DNA from: Chitinophagaceae bacterium | GTDB lineage: Bacteria > Bacteroidota > Bacteroidia > Chitinophagales > Chitinophagaceae | Direction: 5' to 3' | Assembly: GCA_947375185.1 (NCBI GenBank) | Contig: CANCEU010000013.1 | Location: forward strand, 1 to 55,111 | Length of the DNA stretch: 55,111 nt | Shown: positions 18,431 through 26,809 of the stretch, in pieces | Numbering within the stretch: the stretch's first letter is position 1 | Layout of the letters: each line of letters begins with the position of its first letter | Translations under genes and position numbers: made by a program | The notes under the pieces: model-generated | What the model was told of the DNA's origin: nothing | Seen by the model: only the letters and a program-made list of their open reading frames with translations | Database searches by the model: none

Positions 18431-18775
18431 ATGGCAATTAATAAGAATCACGAGTTTGAAGATTTAGATAACATAAAATGTTCCATTGTTGAAAAGAACG
18501 TTTCAACAGAACGTGTTCAATTTTTAAAAAATTTATTATCCTTTAATAAATTTGAAGTGGTAGTGGTGCCTAGTCCCGCCTCAAAAGATACTCCTGAGCC
18601 CGTTGTTACAACAACATTTACGGTAGGTGTAACGGACTTAAGATTCAACCCAACCAATGCAGTATTCGGCCGAGCATTGCATACTACTGATGGCCACATT
18701 GTTACTTTAGCATACTGGAATCAAGAGGATTTAGTTTCTGACGATACCGTTCCCTATTTTGAACATACTAAATAA
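18431..18775 (+). CDS. Unknown 114-residue protein downstream of nuoN
   Basis: No family is recognised. The protein is soluble-looking, with no signal peptide or membrane helix. An N-terminal charged region with EKNVSTERVQFLKNLLSFNKF reads as one or two helices, a Pro/Ser linker (VPSPASKDTPEP) follows, and the C-terminal half is strand-rich with FTVGVTDLRFNPTNAVFGRAL and HIVTLAYWNQE. Its 46-bp distance from nuoN and same orientation suggest read-through from the nuo operon. It is convergent with the next gene, 8 bp away, with no obvious terminator between them. The compact Lys/Glu/Asp composition looks like a genuine cytoplasmic protein. Confidence 0.6.
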   Translation: MAINKNHEFEDLDNIKCSIVEKNVSTERVQFLKNLLSFNKFEVVVVPSPASKDTPEPVVTTTFTVGVTDLRFNPTNAVFGRALHTTDGHIVTLAYWNQEDLVSDDTVPYFEHTK

Positions 18776-18783
18776 AAAGAAAA

Positions 18784-19401
18784 TTAATTACCCTCCCTAT
18801 TAGATTTTTTTAAATCCATTAAGGCATCTTGTATTGCTTTGGGATTACTATTATCTGCCTTTAAAAAAGGTAATTCAAATTCATATACCAACGGGTTGTC
18901 TAATAAAGCAGGGTCTTCATTCTTCTTTTTTTGAATGTATGTATGCTTCTCCACTTCTGTATCAAAATTAATCACGAGCAAGCCCAATTCTGATTTTGAA
19001 TAATCAGTGTATTTACCCTTAATGGATACATCTTTAATCGATGTAGGGTCAAATGATACGGATTCGCCATGTTCAGAATGAAACATTGCACTCGAATGTA
19101 AATCATATTTTTGGGTAGTAATATAAAAGTAGATCTCTAACTTATTATTATTGTAAGTAACGGCTGCATCGCTAATGAATGATTTTTCAGTATACAAATC
19201 GTCTCCTAGATAATAGTTATAATGAATTGATTTATTTATAATTTGCTTTATTTTTTGCTGTAGCAAATTGGCAATTGCATTATTATTTTTATCTTTTTTA
19301 TTAGTATTTTCATTTGAATAGACTGAAACAATTGTACCCTGCGCATACGCGAAATGGTTCAAAATACATAGCAATAGTAAAGCAAGCAATTCTTTTTTCA
19401 T
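18784..19401 (-). CDS. Unknown exported protein
   Basis: About 205 residues from the ATG at 19401, chosen because it begins a clear signal peptide (MKKELLALLLLCILNHFAYA, then QGT). An in-frame ATG at 19503 would add 34 residues ahead of the signal peptide and is unlikely. The mature protein is Asn/Lys-rich, with a long helix (NNNAIANLLQQKIKQIIN) followed by strands (AAVTYNNNKLEIYFYITTQKYD, GLLVINFDTEVEKHTY). No domain or catalytic motif is recognised; it probably acts in the periplasm. It is convergent with the gene ending at 18775 and lies 238 bp from the tRNA-Arg gene. Confidence 0.6.
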   Translation of the reverse strand: MKKELLALLLLCILNHFAYAQGTIVSVYSNENTNKKDKNNNAIANLLQQKIKQIINKSIHYNYYLGDDLYTEKSFISDAAVTYNNNKLEIYFYITTQKYDLHSSAMFHSEHGESVSFDPTSIKDVSIKGKYTDYSKSELGLLVINFDTEVEKHTYIQKKKNEDPALLDNPLVYEFELPFLKADNSNPKAIQDALMDLKKSNREGN

Positions 19402-19639
19402 CAAATTTGAATAAGGGATGCAAGTTCCTTTATTTTTCTCGTAATCAGAAATTGTTGTGCACTTAATCCAGTTCAGCTTAAAGCATTTTAAATATAGTCG
19501 CATTTCCCATCCGAATCACATGTTTCTCCGTTTAAATTTTGCCTATATAACAAAATGGACAAACGATATCCGACCAAACTTCTACTTGCATTTGCAAAAG
19601 ATTGATTTCATTAAAATTATGGAATAGAGGTCCATTTAG
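19402..19639. other. Intergenic stretch between the exported protein and tRNA-Arg
   Basis: The region is AT-rich. The part next to 19401 should hold the promoter of the exported-protein gene, but no TAnnTTTG match or hairpin could be supported. No further gene is seen. Confidence 0.4.
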
Positions 19640-19711
19640 TAGCCAAGCCCAGGCTCGAACTGGGATTTAGCGCTTCGGAAACGCTTGTACTAACCATTGT
19701 ACGACAAGGCC
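19640..19711 (-). tRNA. tRNA-Arg, anticodon CCG
   Basis: Reading the minus strand gives a 72-nt cloverleaf: acceptor 5' strand at 19711-19705, D arm GTAC/GTAC with loop AATGGTTA, anticodon stem AGCGT/GCGCT with loop TTCCGAA (anticodon CCG, reading CGG), a 4-base variable region, T arm CCCAG/CTGGG with loop TTCGAGC, acceptor 3' strand CTTGGCT and discriminator A. CCA is not encoded. D, anticodon and T stems pair fully (one G-U). The acceptor strands GGCCTTG and CTTGGCT leave two adjacent U-U mismatches (pairs 5-68 and 6-67) and a G-U first pair, so function is not certain. Confidence 0.85.
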
Positions 19712-19747
19712 AATAAGCAAATTTAGTTAATCTAAATGAGCTTTAAA

Positions 19748-20971
19748 TTAGTCCCGCCGAAATAATACCTTAATAGCTGCTGGTAAAAATATTTTTGTAG
19801 GAAGGCTACGCATAATACTAATATCCTCCCACAAATTACTTGTATTAGATAAAAATTTAAAGATGGTAGCAGCTTTATTTTTTTCAAATATCCTTTTAAA
19901 TATTTCACTGCCTTCCATTAAATTATTATGTAGAATATACAAAAGCACAGCATCATAAAACTGATGCCTTGTTTTATGTATTTCTGTTTGAATAGGACTT
20001 CTATTTATTAAATCGGCAACAATTTGTTTAACCTGTTCTTGAATAAAATGAAAAGCATATCCTGTACTTGATTTAACCGCATTGCCCAAAGTTCCAATTA
20101 CATAAATAGGATTTGAACTTTTTGCAAAGGATTGCATTGTCATAGGAATAGCTCCTATTTCATCATGTAAAATTTGATAAGGGTCATTAGCAAAATTTTT
20201 AGCCAAATAAGTTGCAATTTCGACATCGTATTCTTTTGGCTTTAACAATGAATTTGAAAATAAGGTGTATTCAACCAATGCTTTATTTTCATTCAAAGGA
20301 AGTACATACATAAAAGCAGTAGCACCGTTTTGATTTACATTAAAATCCATTAAAGTCGCCACATTAGCATTAAATACTGGTACATTAAATTGCACTAACA
20401 CCCCCTTAAAGTGTTGCCACAAAAAAGGTTTCGTAGTAGCTGATTGACTTATTGTGTACAAAGCGTCAATAGGTAAAATACTGGAAAATACTTTTGATGC
20501 TTTTGCAGAACCGCCTTCCCAATATACAACCGCTTTATCATTTTCTGTTTCAATACTCGATATTACGGCATTCTGCCAAAAAACATTTGGAGACTTTTTT
20601 GCAAAATCCATTACGAAATCATAAAAATCCAACCCATGTATCATTTTATAGACAAAAGGTGCTGTATCCAACTGTTTGGAAAAAGAATTTTTATGTATTG
20701 ATATAGTGTTCCATTGCTTACATACAATAGATTCATACGGTCCCTTTTCAGTTTCCCAAAAACACCATGTTCGGTCATTTGATTTTTGCAATGACTTATC
20801 AATTACTAAAATACGCAAATGACTTAATTCTGTGGCTTTTAAAATTCCATAGAGCAATGATAATCCTGCACAACCTGCTCCGGCTATGATAATATCAAAA
20901 ATCGAATCTTGATTATGCGTTATATTATTACTTTCCGAGCGCATCTTATCCATTTGCTTGGATACGCTCAT
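19748..20971 (-). CDS. crtY: Lycopene beta-cyclase (CrtY-type)
   Basis: Up to 407 residues. The N-terminal dinucleotide fold FDIIIAGAGCAGLSLLYGIL (GxGxxG at residues 31-36) is followed by the cyclase-family motif DRTWCFWE. The family cyclises both ends of lycopene to give beta-carotene, using bound flavin, at the membrane. Three in-frame starts exist (20971, 20953, 20944); the first overlaps crtZ by 26 bases and the last begins one base after the crtZ stop, so 20953 or 20944 may be the true one. Last gene of the crt operon sigma-crtI-crtB-idi-crtZ-crtY. No following terminator is obvious before the tRNA region. Confidence 0.88.
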   Translation of the reverse strand: MSVSKQMDKMRSESNNITHNQDSIFDIIIAGAGCAGLSLLYGILKATELSHLRILVIDKSLQKSNDRTWCFWETEKGPYESIVCKQWNTISIHKNSFSKQLDTAPFVYKMIHGLDFYDFVMDFAKKSPNVFWQNAVISSIETENDKAVVYWEGGSAKASKVFSSILPIDALYTISQSATTKPFLWQHFKGVLVQFNVPVFNANVATLMDFNVNQNGATAFMYVLPLNENKALVEYTLFSNSLLKPKEYDVEIATYLAKNFANDPYQILHDEIGAIPMTMQSFAKSSNPIYVIGTLGNAVKSSTGYAFHFIQEQVKQIVADLINRSPIQTEIHKTRHQFYDAVLLYILHNNLMEGSEIFKRIFEKNKAATIFKFLSNTSNLWEDISIMRSLPTKIFLPAAIKVLFRRD

Positions 20972-21419
20972 CTTGACGAACCTTATCCCAATACTTTTTA
21001 GCTACTATTAACATACCAAAGCTTTCACCTTCTTCTTTACCAATATGCTTATGGTGCATTTTATGTGCCCAACGAATTGCTTTGATATATCTATTATTTG
21101 ATCTTGTAAACAACTTGATGCGCTGATGTATAATCACTTCATGTACCAAAAAATATGCAAAACCATACATAGCAATACCAGTACCAATAGCCGCAACCCA
21201 AAGGGGGCCACCAAAATTGCCATAAAAAATACATCCCATACTAGGGATAGCAAAAATCAAAAAGAAAGCATCATTTTTTTCAAAAAAATACCCTGTTGGT
21301 TGATGATGATCCTCATGTAAATACCACAAAAAACCATGCATTACAAAACGATGTGTCAACCAAGTAATTCCTTCCATTATTGCGAAAGTGCCTAACATTA
21401 CCCCAATAAATAATAACAT
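20946..21419 (-). CDS. crtZ: Beta-carotene hydroxylase (CrtZ-type)
   Basis: 157 residues with about four membrane helices. The di-iron histidine clusters of the fatty-acid-hydroxylase superfamily are complete: His23/His28 (HRFVMH), His35/38/39 (HEDHH), His93/His98 (HEVIIHQR) and His119/122/123/125 (HKMHHKH). It hydroxylates the beta-ionone rings of beta-carotene to give cryptoxanthin and zeaxanthin. It lies 12 bp after idi and overlaps or abuts crtY. No ketolase (crtW) is found in this window, so zeaxanthin is the expected product of these genes. Confidence 0.92.
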   Translation of the reverse strand: MLLFIGVMLGTFAIMEGITWLTHRFVMHGFLWYLHEDHHQPTGYFFEKNDAFFLIFAIPSMGCIFYGNFGGPLWVAAIGTGIAMYGFAYFLVHEVIIHQRIKLFTRSNNRYIKAIRWAHKMHHKHIGKEEGESFGMLIVAKKYWDKVRQDERIQANG

Positions 21420-21431
21420 AATTATAGTTTT

Positions 21432-21965
21432 CTAATTAACAATATTTAACTGATACCATTGCATCACTCTTGGAAATGCAATTTTAAACCAAACCGTAAA
21501 ATGATCAGTATTAGATTCCATTTTAGCAGTTAATTCCCCTAAACTCATATAAAGGTAGTCACTAACTTCTACACTATTGGGACAAATGATTCCATTATAA
21601 GTTCCAATAAATACATGATCTAATTCATGTTCGATTAAATTTTGATCAAGAGATGCTTTATATGTAAAACTAAAAGCTTCATTAATATTGGCAACAATAC
21701 CCATTTCTTCCAATAATCTTCTTTTTGCTGCATGCAATGTTTGCTCACCTGGTCTTGGATGACTACAACAAGTATTCGTCCACAATCCAGGGCTATGGTA
21801 TTTACCTAATGCTCTTTTTTGCAATAACATATTTCCTTGCTCATCAAAAAGAAAAACACTAAATGCTCGGTGTAAAATACCTAACTCATGGGCTTTTATT
21901 TTTTCCATAAACCCTAACTCATTATCAAGCTCATCCACTAATACAACTTGCTCTATCGAATCCAT
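21432..21965 (-). CDS. idi: Isopentenyl-diphosphate delta-isomerase, type 1
   Basis: 177 residues. The Nudix-type fold shows the active-site Cys67 in NTCCSHPRPGE and the acidic Nudix residues in AAKRRLLEEMGI (Glu86, Glu87), with metal-ligand histidines at about 26, 32 and 69. The reaction interconverts IPP and DMAPP, feeding prenyl chain synthesis. It lies 2 bp after crtB, so it is co-transcribed with the carotenoid genes. No GGPP synthase (crtE) is present in this cluster. Confidence 0.94.
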   Translation of the reverse strand: MDSIEQVVLVDELDNELGFMEKIKAHELGILHRAFSVFLFDEQGNMLLQKRALGKYHSPGLWTNTCCSHPRPGEQTLHAAKRRLLEEMGIVANINEAFSFTYKASLDQNLIEHELDHVFIGTYNGIICPNSVEVSDYLYMSLGELTAKMESNTDHFTVWFKIAFPRVMQWYQLNIVN

Positions 21966-21967
21966 GA

Positions 21968-22810
21968 TTAAAATAAATTAAGCTGACTACGAATACTAGC
22001 ATTTGCCAAAATCAATAATTTTTTATAATCTGGTATGCGTATACGCATTTTTAGAATTGAGTGATGTTTGGTTTTTTTAATCTTTTTAAATAAAGTATAA
22101 TAGTATTTAAACGCAACATACACGCCAAATCTAGCCTTTAAAGGCAATGCTTTAATACCATCCAAAGCGCCAGAAAAATCTGCTTGAATATCAGCTTCAA
22201 TTTGTTGTTTATCTTCTTCTTTAAAATTTGTAAAGTCACAATTAGGAAAATACATACGTTCTAATCCTTCATAGTCGGCTTTGATATCTCTTAAAAAATT
22301 TACTTTTTGAAAAGCAGACCCTAATTTTTGAGCAGATGGCCTTAAACCTTCATAAGTAGCCTTGTCTCCATCACAGAATATATGTAAACACATTAAGCCC
22401 ACAACTTCGGCACTCCCATATATATAGGTTTGATAAGCTTGCGCATCATACGCCTGCTTGCTCAAATCCATTTCCATACTTTTAAAAAATGCCTCAACTA
22501 AATCTAGTTCAATATTGTATTTTCTTACTGTTAACTGAAAGCGATGTAAAATTGGATTTAAACTTACCCCCTGTTCAATTGCAGCATAAGTATCTTTTTT
22601 AAATTGATCAAGTAAAGAAGCCTTATCATAATCATGAAAAGTATCTACAATTTCATCTGCAAATCGAACTAACCCATATACATCGTAAATGGGCTGGCGC
22701 AAGTCAACATGCAATAACTTAATGGCCAAGGAAAAACTTGAACTATACATCAAGGTTGTCTTTTTGCTAGCTTCTGCTGTTACTTGATTATATAATTGAA
22801 TAGAAGACAT
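21968..22810 (-). CDS. crtB: Phytoene synthase (phytoene/squalene synthase family)
   Basis: 280 residues. Both aspartate-rich motifs that bind the diphosphates via magnesium are present: ADEIVD (Asp52, Asp56) and NFLRDIKAD (Asp175, Asp179). YGSAEVVGLM is typical of the family. It condenses two GGPP molecules to phytoene. The context between crtI and idi makes phytoene rather than squalene the expected product. It lies 5 bp after crtI. Confidence 0.93.
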   Translation of the reverse strand: MSSIQLYNQVTAEASKKTTLMYSSSFSLAIKLLHVDLRQPIYDVYGLVRFADEIVDTFHDYDKASLLDQFKKDTYAAIEQGVSLNPILHRFQLTVRKYNIELDLVEAFFKSMEMDLSKQAYDAQAYQTYIYGSAEVVGLMCLHIFCDGDKATYEGLRPSAQKLGSAFQKVNFLRDIKADYEGLERMYFPNCDFTNFKEEDKQQIEADIQADFSGALDGIKALPLKARFGVYVAFKYYYTLFKKIKKTKHHSILKMRIRIPDYKKLLILANASIRSQLNLF

Positions 22811-22815
22811 AATAA

Positions 22816-24339
22816 TTACTTTTTATAATTTGCATTAACTAATTCAGCAACCACTTCCCCGCTAATTAAACTTGGCGGAACACCTGGTCCTGGAACTGTT
22901 AATTGACCGGTGTAATATAAATTATTTATTTTTCTACTCCTACAAGAAGGCTTTAAAATTGCTGTTTGCATTAAAGTATTAGCTAATCCATACGCATTCC
23001 CTTTAAAAGAATGGTATTCTGAAATAAAATTAGATACACCAAATGACTTTTTGAAAATAATTGAATCTTTAATGGATTGACCAAATCGATGTTCCATTCT
23101 TGCTATGATTTTATCAAAATACATATCCCGAACCTCTTCAGTGTCTCCATTTAAACCAGCAGCAATAGGTATTAATAAAAATAAATTCTCGCAACCCTCA
23201 GGTGCAACCGTTTGATCAGTAACAGAAGGTATACTCGCATAAAACAAAGGCTCTTTTGGCCAAGAAGGATCGGTGTAAATTTCTTTTCCATGTACACCGA
23301 AATCAGTATCAAAAAATAAGTTGTGGTGTGAAACATTATTCAACTTTTTATTTAAACCCACATAATATAAAATGGAACTTGGCGCCATCAATCTTGTATC
23401 CCAATATTTGTCCGAATAAGACTGATACTTGGCATCAAGTAATTTAGTTTCTATATGATGATAATCTCCTGCACCTATAATTACATCGAAATAATATTCT
23501 TTTTGTTCACTACCAATTTTCTTGAAAGTTCTTACTGACTTTGCTTCACCATTCACTACTTCAATATGTCTTACTTCCTCACCAAAGCAAAATTGCACCC
23601 CTTGCTCAATTGCCAGATCATACATTCCTTTTACAATACTATACATCCCTTTATCAGGATACCAAGTTCCTCCTTTAATATCTGCATAATTCATCAAACT
23701 ATATAATGCAGGAGTATCCTGAGGAAGTGCTCCCAAAAACAAAACCGGGAACTCCATTATAGATTGGATATAAGGATGCTTAAAAAAATGTGCAACATGT
23801 TTTTTCATCGACTTAAAGATGTCTAATTTGAAAACACCTTTAATTACTTCCCAATCTATAAATTCAAATATGGATTGTCCTGGCTTATGTACTAATTTAC
23901 CAACACCAACATTGTACTTGTATTCAGCCTCATCCATAAATTGGTCCAAAGCTTTACCAGCACCGGGTTCTACACTTTCTAATAAATCTTTTAATTCATT
24001 ATAATTAGCAGGCATATCCCAATGGGTATCCTCAAAATATACGGTATAAGATGGATCTAATCTTGTGAGATTATAATAATCGCTAACTTTCTTTCCAAAT
24101 TTTGAAAAATATTTTTCAAATACATCAGGCATCCAATACCAACTTGGCCCCATGTCAAAAATAAATCCATTTTCCTCAAATTTTCTTGCCCTTCCACCAG
24201 GCATATCGTGCTTTTCGATCACAGTAACTTGCCAACCTTTTTTCGCCAAAAAAGTTGCCGCAGAAAGCCCTGCAAAACCTGCTCCAATGACGAGTACATT
24301 TTTATTTGATTCGGGCATATTTTTATTAATATCTTTCAA
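22816..24339 (-). CDS. crtI: Phytoene desaturase (CrtI-type)
   Basis: Up to 507 residues. The FAD-binding N-terminus reads VLVIGAGFAGLSAATFLAKKG (GxGxxG about residues 19-24), then VIEKHDMPGGRARKFEENGF. The C-terminal CrtI signature LYYTGQLTVPGPGVPPSLIS is also present. The family desaturates phytoene stepwise to lycopene. Two starts are possible: 24339, which overlaps the sigma gene by 14 bases, and ATG 24318 (MPESNKN), 8 bases after the sigma stop. Either way expression is tied to the sigma gene. Complete, and the natural first enzyme of the operon. Confidence 0.93.
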   Translation of the reverse strand: MKDINKNMPESNKNVLVIGAGFAGLSAATFLAKKGWQVTVIEKHDMPGGRARKFEENGFIFDMGPSWYWMPDVFEKYFSKFGKKVSDYYNLTRLDPSYTVYFEDTHWDMPANYNELKDLLESVEPGAGKALDQFMDEAEYKYNVGVGKLVHKPGQSIFEFIDWEVIKGVFKLDIFKSMKKHVAHFFKHPYIQSIMEFPVLFLGALPQDTPALYSLMNYADIKGGTWYPDKGMYSIVKGMYDLAIEQGVQFCFGEEVRHIEVVNGEAKSVRTFKKIGSEQKEYYFDVIIGAGDYHHIETKLLDAKYQSYSDKYWDTRLMAPSSILYYVGLNKKLNNVSHHNLFFDTDFGVHGKEIYTDPSWPKEPLFYASIPSVTDQTVAPEGCENLFLLIPIAAGLNGDTEEVRDMYFDKIIARMEHRFGQSIKDSIIFKKSFGVSNFISEYHSFKGNAYGLANTLMQTAILKPSCRSRKINNLYYTGQLTVPGPGVPPSLISGEVVAELVNANYKK

Positions 24340-24826
24340 TTTTTTGTTTCAATATTTTTCTTGCAAAGTGAATTCGACTTTTGATTGTTCCTAAAGGCTC
24401 ACCCAACTCATCAGCAATTTCGTTGTATTTATAACCTTCAAAATACAAATTAAACGGGATTCTAAATAATTCTGGTAATTCAAAAATCATTTGATTCACC
24501 TCACGCATGTTTAAATTTGTGATTCCTTGATTTAAAACCTTTGTATGGGTTTGATCAATAATATAATCATTAGGTGTATTGTCAAATACTATTGATTGTT
24601 TTGAACGCTTACGATAATCATTAATGAAAATATTACGCATAATGGTGTACAACCAAGCTTTAATGTTTGTTCCTACATTATACTTGTCTTTGTTAGAAAA
24701 AGCACGGAAAAGCGTTTCTTGAAAAAGATCTTTTGCCGACTCATGATCTTTGGTAAGATTCACTGCAAAGGGTCTTAAAAACTCAGCGTTTTCGGTAAGG
24801 AGTAAACTAAATTCAGCGTTTGACAT
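24326..24826 (-). CDS. ECF-type RNA polymerase sigma factor
   Basis: 166 residues. Region 2 is recognisable: FAVNLTKDHESAKDLFQETLFRAF, then NIKAWLYTIMRNIFINDYRK. Region 4 follows with EVNQMIFELPELFRIPF, GYKYNEIADELGEPLGTIKSRIHFAR. No anti-sigma gene lies next to it. It heads the carotenoid operon and overlaps the annotated crtI start, so it either drives its own operon or reports the same signal elsewhere. In Streptomyces the comparable LitR-LitS-crt arrangement uses a B12-type MerR regulator plus an ECF sigma for light-induced carotenoids; the analogy is inferred from context only. Confidence 0.9.
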   Translation of the reverse strand: MSNAEFSLLLTENAEFLRPFAVNLTKDHESAKDLFQETLFRAFSNKDKYNVGTNIKAWLYTIMRNIFINDYRKRSKQSIVFDNTPNDYIIDQTHTKVLNQGITNLNMREVNQMIFELPELFRIPFNLYFEGYKYNEIADELGEPLGTIKSRIHFARKILKQKIERY

Positions 24827-24852
24827 TTTTTTTCGTTTAACTATTTCTCAAT

Positions 24853-24899
24853 AATGTTAAACAAAACTAATGCTTAAATACGACATTCTGTTTAACATT
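24853..24899 (-). promoter_or_regulatory. Predicted promoter and operator of the sigma-crt operon
   Basis: On the minus strand a -7 element TAGTTTTG (24869-24862) fits the Bacteroidota TAnnTTTG consensus and would start a transcript near 24855, about 30 nt before the sigma ATG. It is bracketed by perfect 11-bp inverted arms, AATGTTAAACA at 24853-24863 and TGTTTAACATT at 24889-24899, 36 bp apart, covering the predicted start point and the -33 region. A third half-site, ATTAAACAAAA at 24911-24921, matches 10 of 11 bases of GTTAAACAAAA at 24856-24866. A repressor site is inferred; the neighbouring B12-MerR protein is the obvious candidate. No good -33 element is seen. Confidence 0.5.
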
Positions 24900-24966
24900 T
24901 TGATATTTTTATTAAACAAAATAACAATAATGTCTAAAATGTTGATTATCTGATGGTTAGTTCCAA

Positions 24967-25845
24967 TTATAAATTCGACAAAAGCTCCATGGTTTGAGGA
25001 AGTGAGTGCATCACTTTAATATGTGAAGCTACGGGCCCTTTATATTCTTGCATCATTTGACCTGTAAGAATGATAGGAATCGATGGATTCAAGAGACTAA
25101 TTTGATCCATAAACTTATTCAATTTAAACCCTTTTATAGGAGCTGTAATATGTGCGTACAAATAGTCTACCTTCTTAATTTCAGTCAAATATTTTAAGTC
25201 GACAATAGGCACATTTGTTCCTAAATAGTCAACATGATAACCCCTTAATTTTAGTAAATATTGAACAAACAACAAACCAATTTCATGGTATTCACCCTCG
25301 GGCATAAACAATACAATCAATTTTGGAGCAGCCAATGTTTTTGGCAATCGCTCAATGCCAAGTATGATTTTTTGTCTAATTATATTGGATGCAAGGTGCT
25401 CCTGTGCAGGGTTAATATGATTGGTAATCCATAGTACACCAACACGCTCTAAGAATGAAAAGATAATATTAGTAATGGTTTTTTCAATCCCTTTTTGCGC
25501 TATGTAATTGTCTAACTGTCTTTCAAAAGATGCCATATCAAGCGATACCATATCTTTAATCAAGGCATTCACCACCCTTTCTTTCTCAGCGTCTAATTGA
25601 TTTAATCCTAAAATTTTATCTTCGATTTCCGATTGACTCATTTTGTCAATATGAGAAATCTTAAACCCATATTTATTTAATAAGGAAACGTTTAGAATCA
25701 CCTTTAGCTCTTCCCCGGAATAGGATCTTATATTGGTTTCGGTACGCTGTGGTTGCAAAAAATGATATCGTTGCTCCCAAATACGAATGGTATGGGCTTT
25801 AATCCCAGAAATTTGCTCTAAATCCTTAATGGTATAAGATGACAT
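24967..25845 (-). CDS. MerR-family regulator with cobalamin-binding domain (CarH/LitR-like)
   Basis: 292 residues. The N-terminal MerR winged helix reads YTIKDLEQISGIKAHTIRIWEQRY. The middle helical bundle and C-terminal Rossmann domain match B12-binding photoreceptors: Trp139 ten residues before Glu149-His150 (QEH) and the lower-ligand motif Glu185-x-His187-x-x-Gly190. In Thermus CarH the matching residues are W131, E141-H142 and H177, and adenosylcobalamin keeps a tetrameric repressor until light breaks it. The residue after the Trp, His132 in Thermus CarH, is Ile140 here. The gene sits 140 bp upstream of the sigma-crt operon and 41 bp after rmlA, all on the same strand. Likely represses carotenoid genes in the dark. 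Confidence 0.85.
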   Translation of the reverse strand: MSSYTIKDLEQISGIKAHTIRIWEQRYHFLQPQRTETNIRSYSGEELKVILNVSLLNKYGFKISHIDKMSQSEIEDKILGLNQLDAEKERVVNALIKDMVSLDMASFERQLDNYIAQKGIEKTITNIIFSFLERVGVLWITNHINPAQEHLASNIIRQKIILGIERLPKTLAAPKLIVLFMPEGEYHEIGLLFVQYLLKLRGYHVDYLGTNVPIVDLKYLTEIKKVDYLYAHITAPIKGFKLNKFMDQISLLNPSIPIILTGQMMQEYKGPVASHIKVMHSLPQTMELLSNL

Positions 25846-25886
25846 ATAGCTAAAACAACATAAAATTAGAAAGGTTCAGTAAAACC

Positions 25887-26747
25887 TTACTTTTTTAAGT
25901 TTCTCAGGTATTCTCCATAGCCACTTTTAGCATATTTATCCGCTAAAACAAGTAATTGAGCCTTATCAATAAAGCCCATTCGGTAGGCAACTTCTTCAAT
26001 ACATCCTATCTTTTGACTTTGTCTTTTTTCAATCACGCGAACAAACTCACAAGCATCTGCTAAAGATTCAAAAGTACCCGTATCCAACCAAGCAGTACCG
26101 CGATTCATAATGCCTACTTGCAATTGCTTACGCTCAAGGTAAATCTTATTTACATCGGTAATTTCATATTCTCCTCTAGGTGAAGCAGGAATATTTTTAG
26201 CAATTTCCACTACTTGATTATCATAAAAGTATAAACCAGGAACTGCATAATTTGATTTAGGTGCTTTTGGTTTTTCTTCTAATGACAAAGCGTTATTGTT
26301 ATCATCAAATTCTACGACCCCATATCTTTCAGGATCATTCACTTCATAAGCAAATACAGCAGCTCCTTCCACATCATTAAAAGATTGCACTAACTTACTA
26401 AAGCCAGCACCATAAAAAATATTATCTCCTAATACTAGGGAAACCTTATCCTTTCCAATAAAATCAGCTCCAATTACAAAAGCTTGCGCTAATCCATTTG
26501 GCACGGCTTGTACCGCATAACTAAATTTGCAACCTATTTCAGAACCATCTCCCAATAATCTTTTAAACTGATCATTATCTTCGGGAGTGGTAATAATTAA
26601 TACTTCTTTAATGCCCGCCAACATCAATACGGACAATGGATAATAGATCATTGGCTTATCATAGATAGGCATTAATTGCTTGCTAATTCCCTTGGTAATT
26701 GGATACAATCTTGTACCTGATCCACCTGCTAATATAATTCCCTTCAT
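25887..26747 (-). CDS. rmlA: Glucose-1-phosphate thymidylyltransferase
   Basis: 286 residues, the normal length. The nucleotidyltransferase signature [22 protein letters not shown] opens the protein; [21 protein letters not shown] and VLGDNIFYG follow, with the [10 protein letters not shown] region near the C-terminus. It joins dTTP and glucose-1-phosphate to give dTDP-glucose, the first step towards dTDP-L-rhamnose and other deoxysugars. Third gene of the rmlB-rmlC-rmlA set; rmlD is not in the window. Confidence 0.95.
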   Translation of the reverse strand: MKGIILAGGSGTRLYPITKGISKQLMPIYDKPMIYYPLSVLMLAGIKEVLIITTPEDNDQFKRLLGDGSEIGCKFSYAVQAVPNGLAQAFVIGADFIGKDKVSLVLGDNIFYGAGFSKLVQSFNDVEGAAVFAYEVNDPERYGVVEFDDNNNALSLEEKPKAPKSNYAVPGLYFYDNQVVEIAKNIPASPRGEYEITDVNKIYLERKQLQVGIMNRGTAWLDTGTFESLADACEFVRVIEKRQSQKIGCIEEVAYRMGFIDKAQLLVLADKYAKSGYGEYLRNLKK

Positions 26748-26809
26748 TAATCTAATTTTTGTTTGTGTATATGTTTTCGCACTTCGTACTCAAATCATAG
26801 TTATTTAAT

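Noticed and set aside
19403..19503. Upstream in-frame ATG at 19503 for the exported unknown protein
   Set aside because: It would put 34 hydrophilic residues before a clear signal peptide that starts at 19401.
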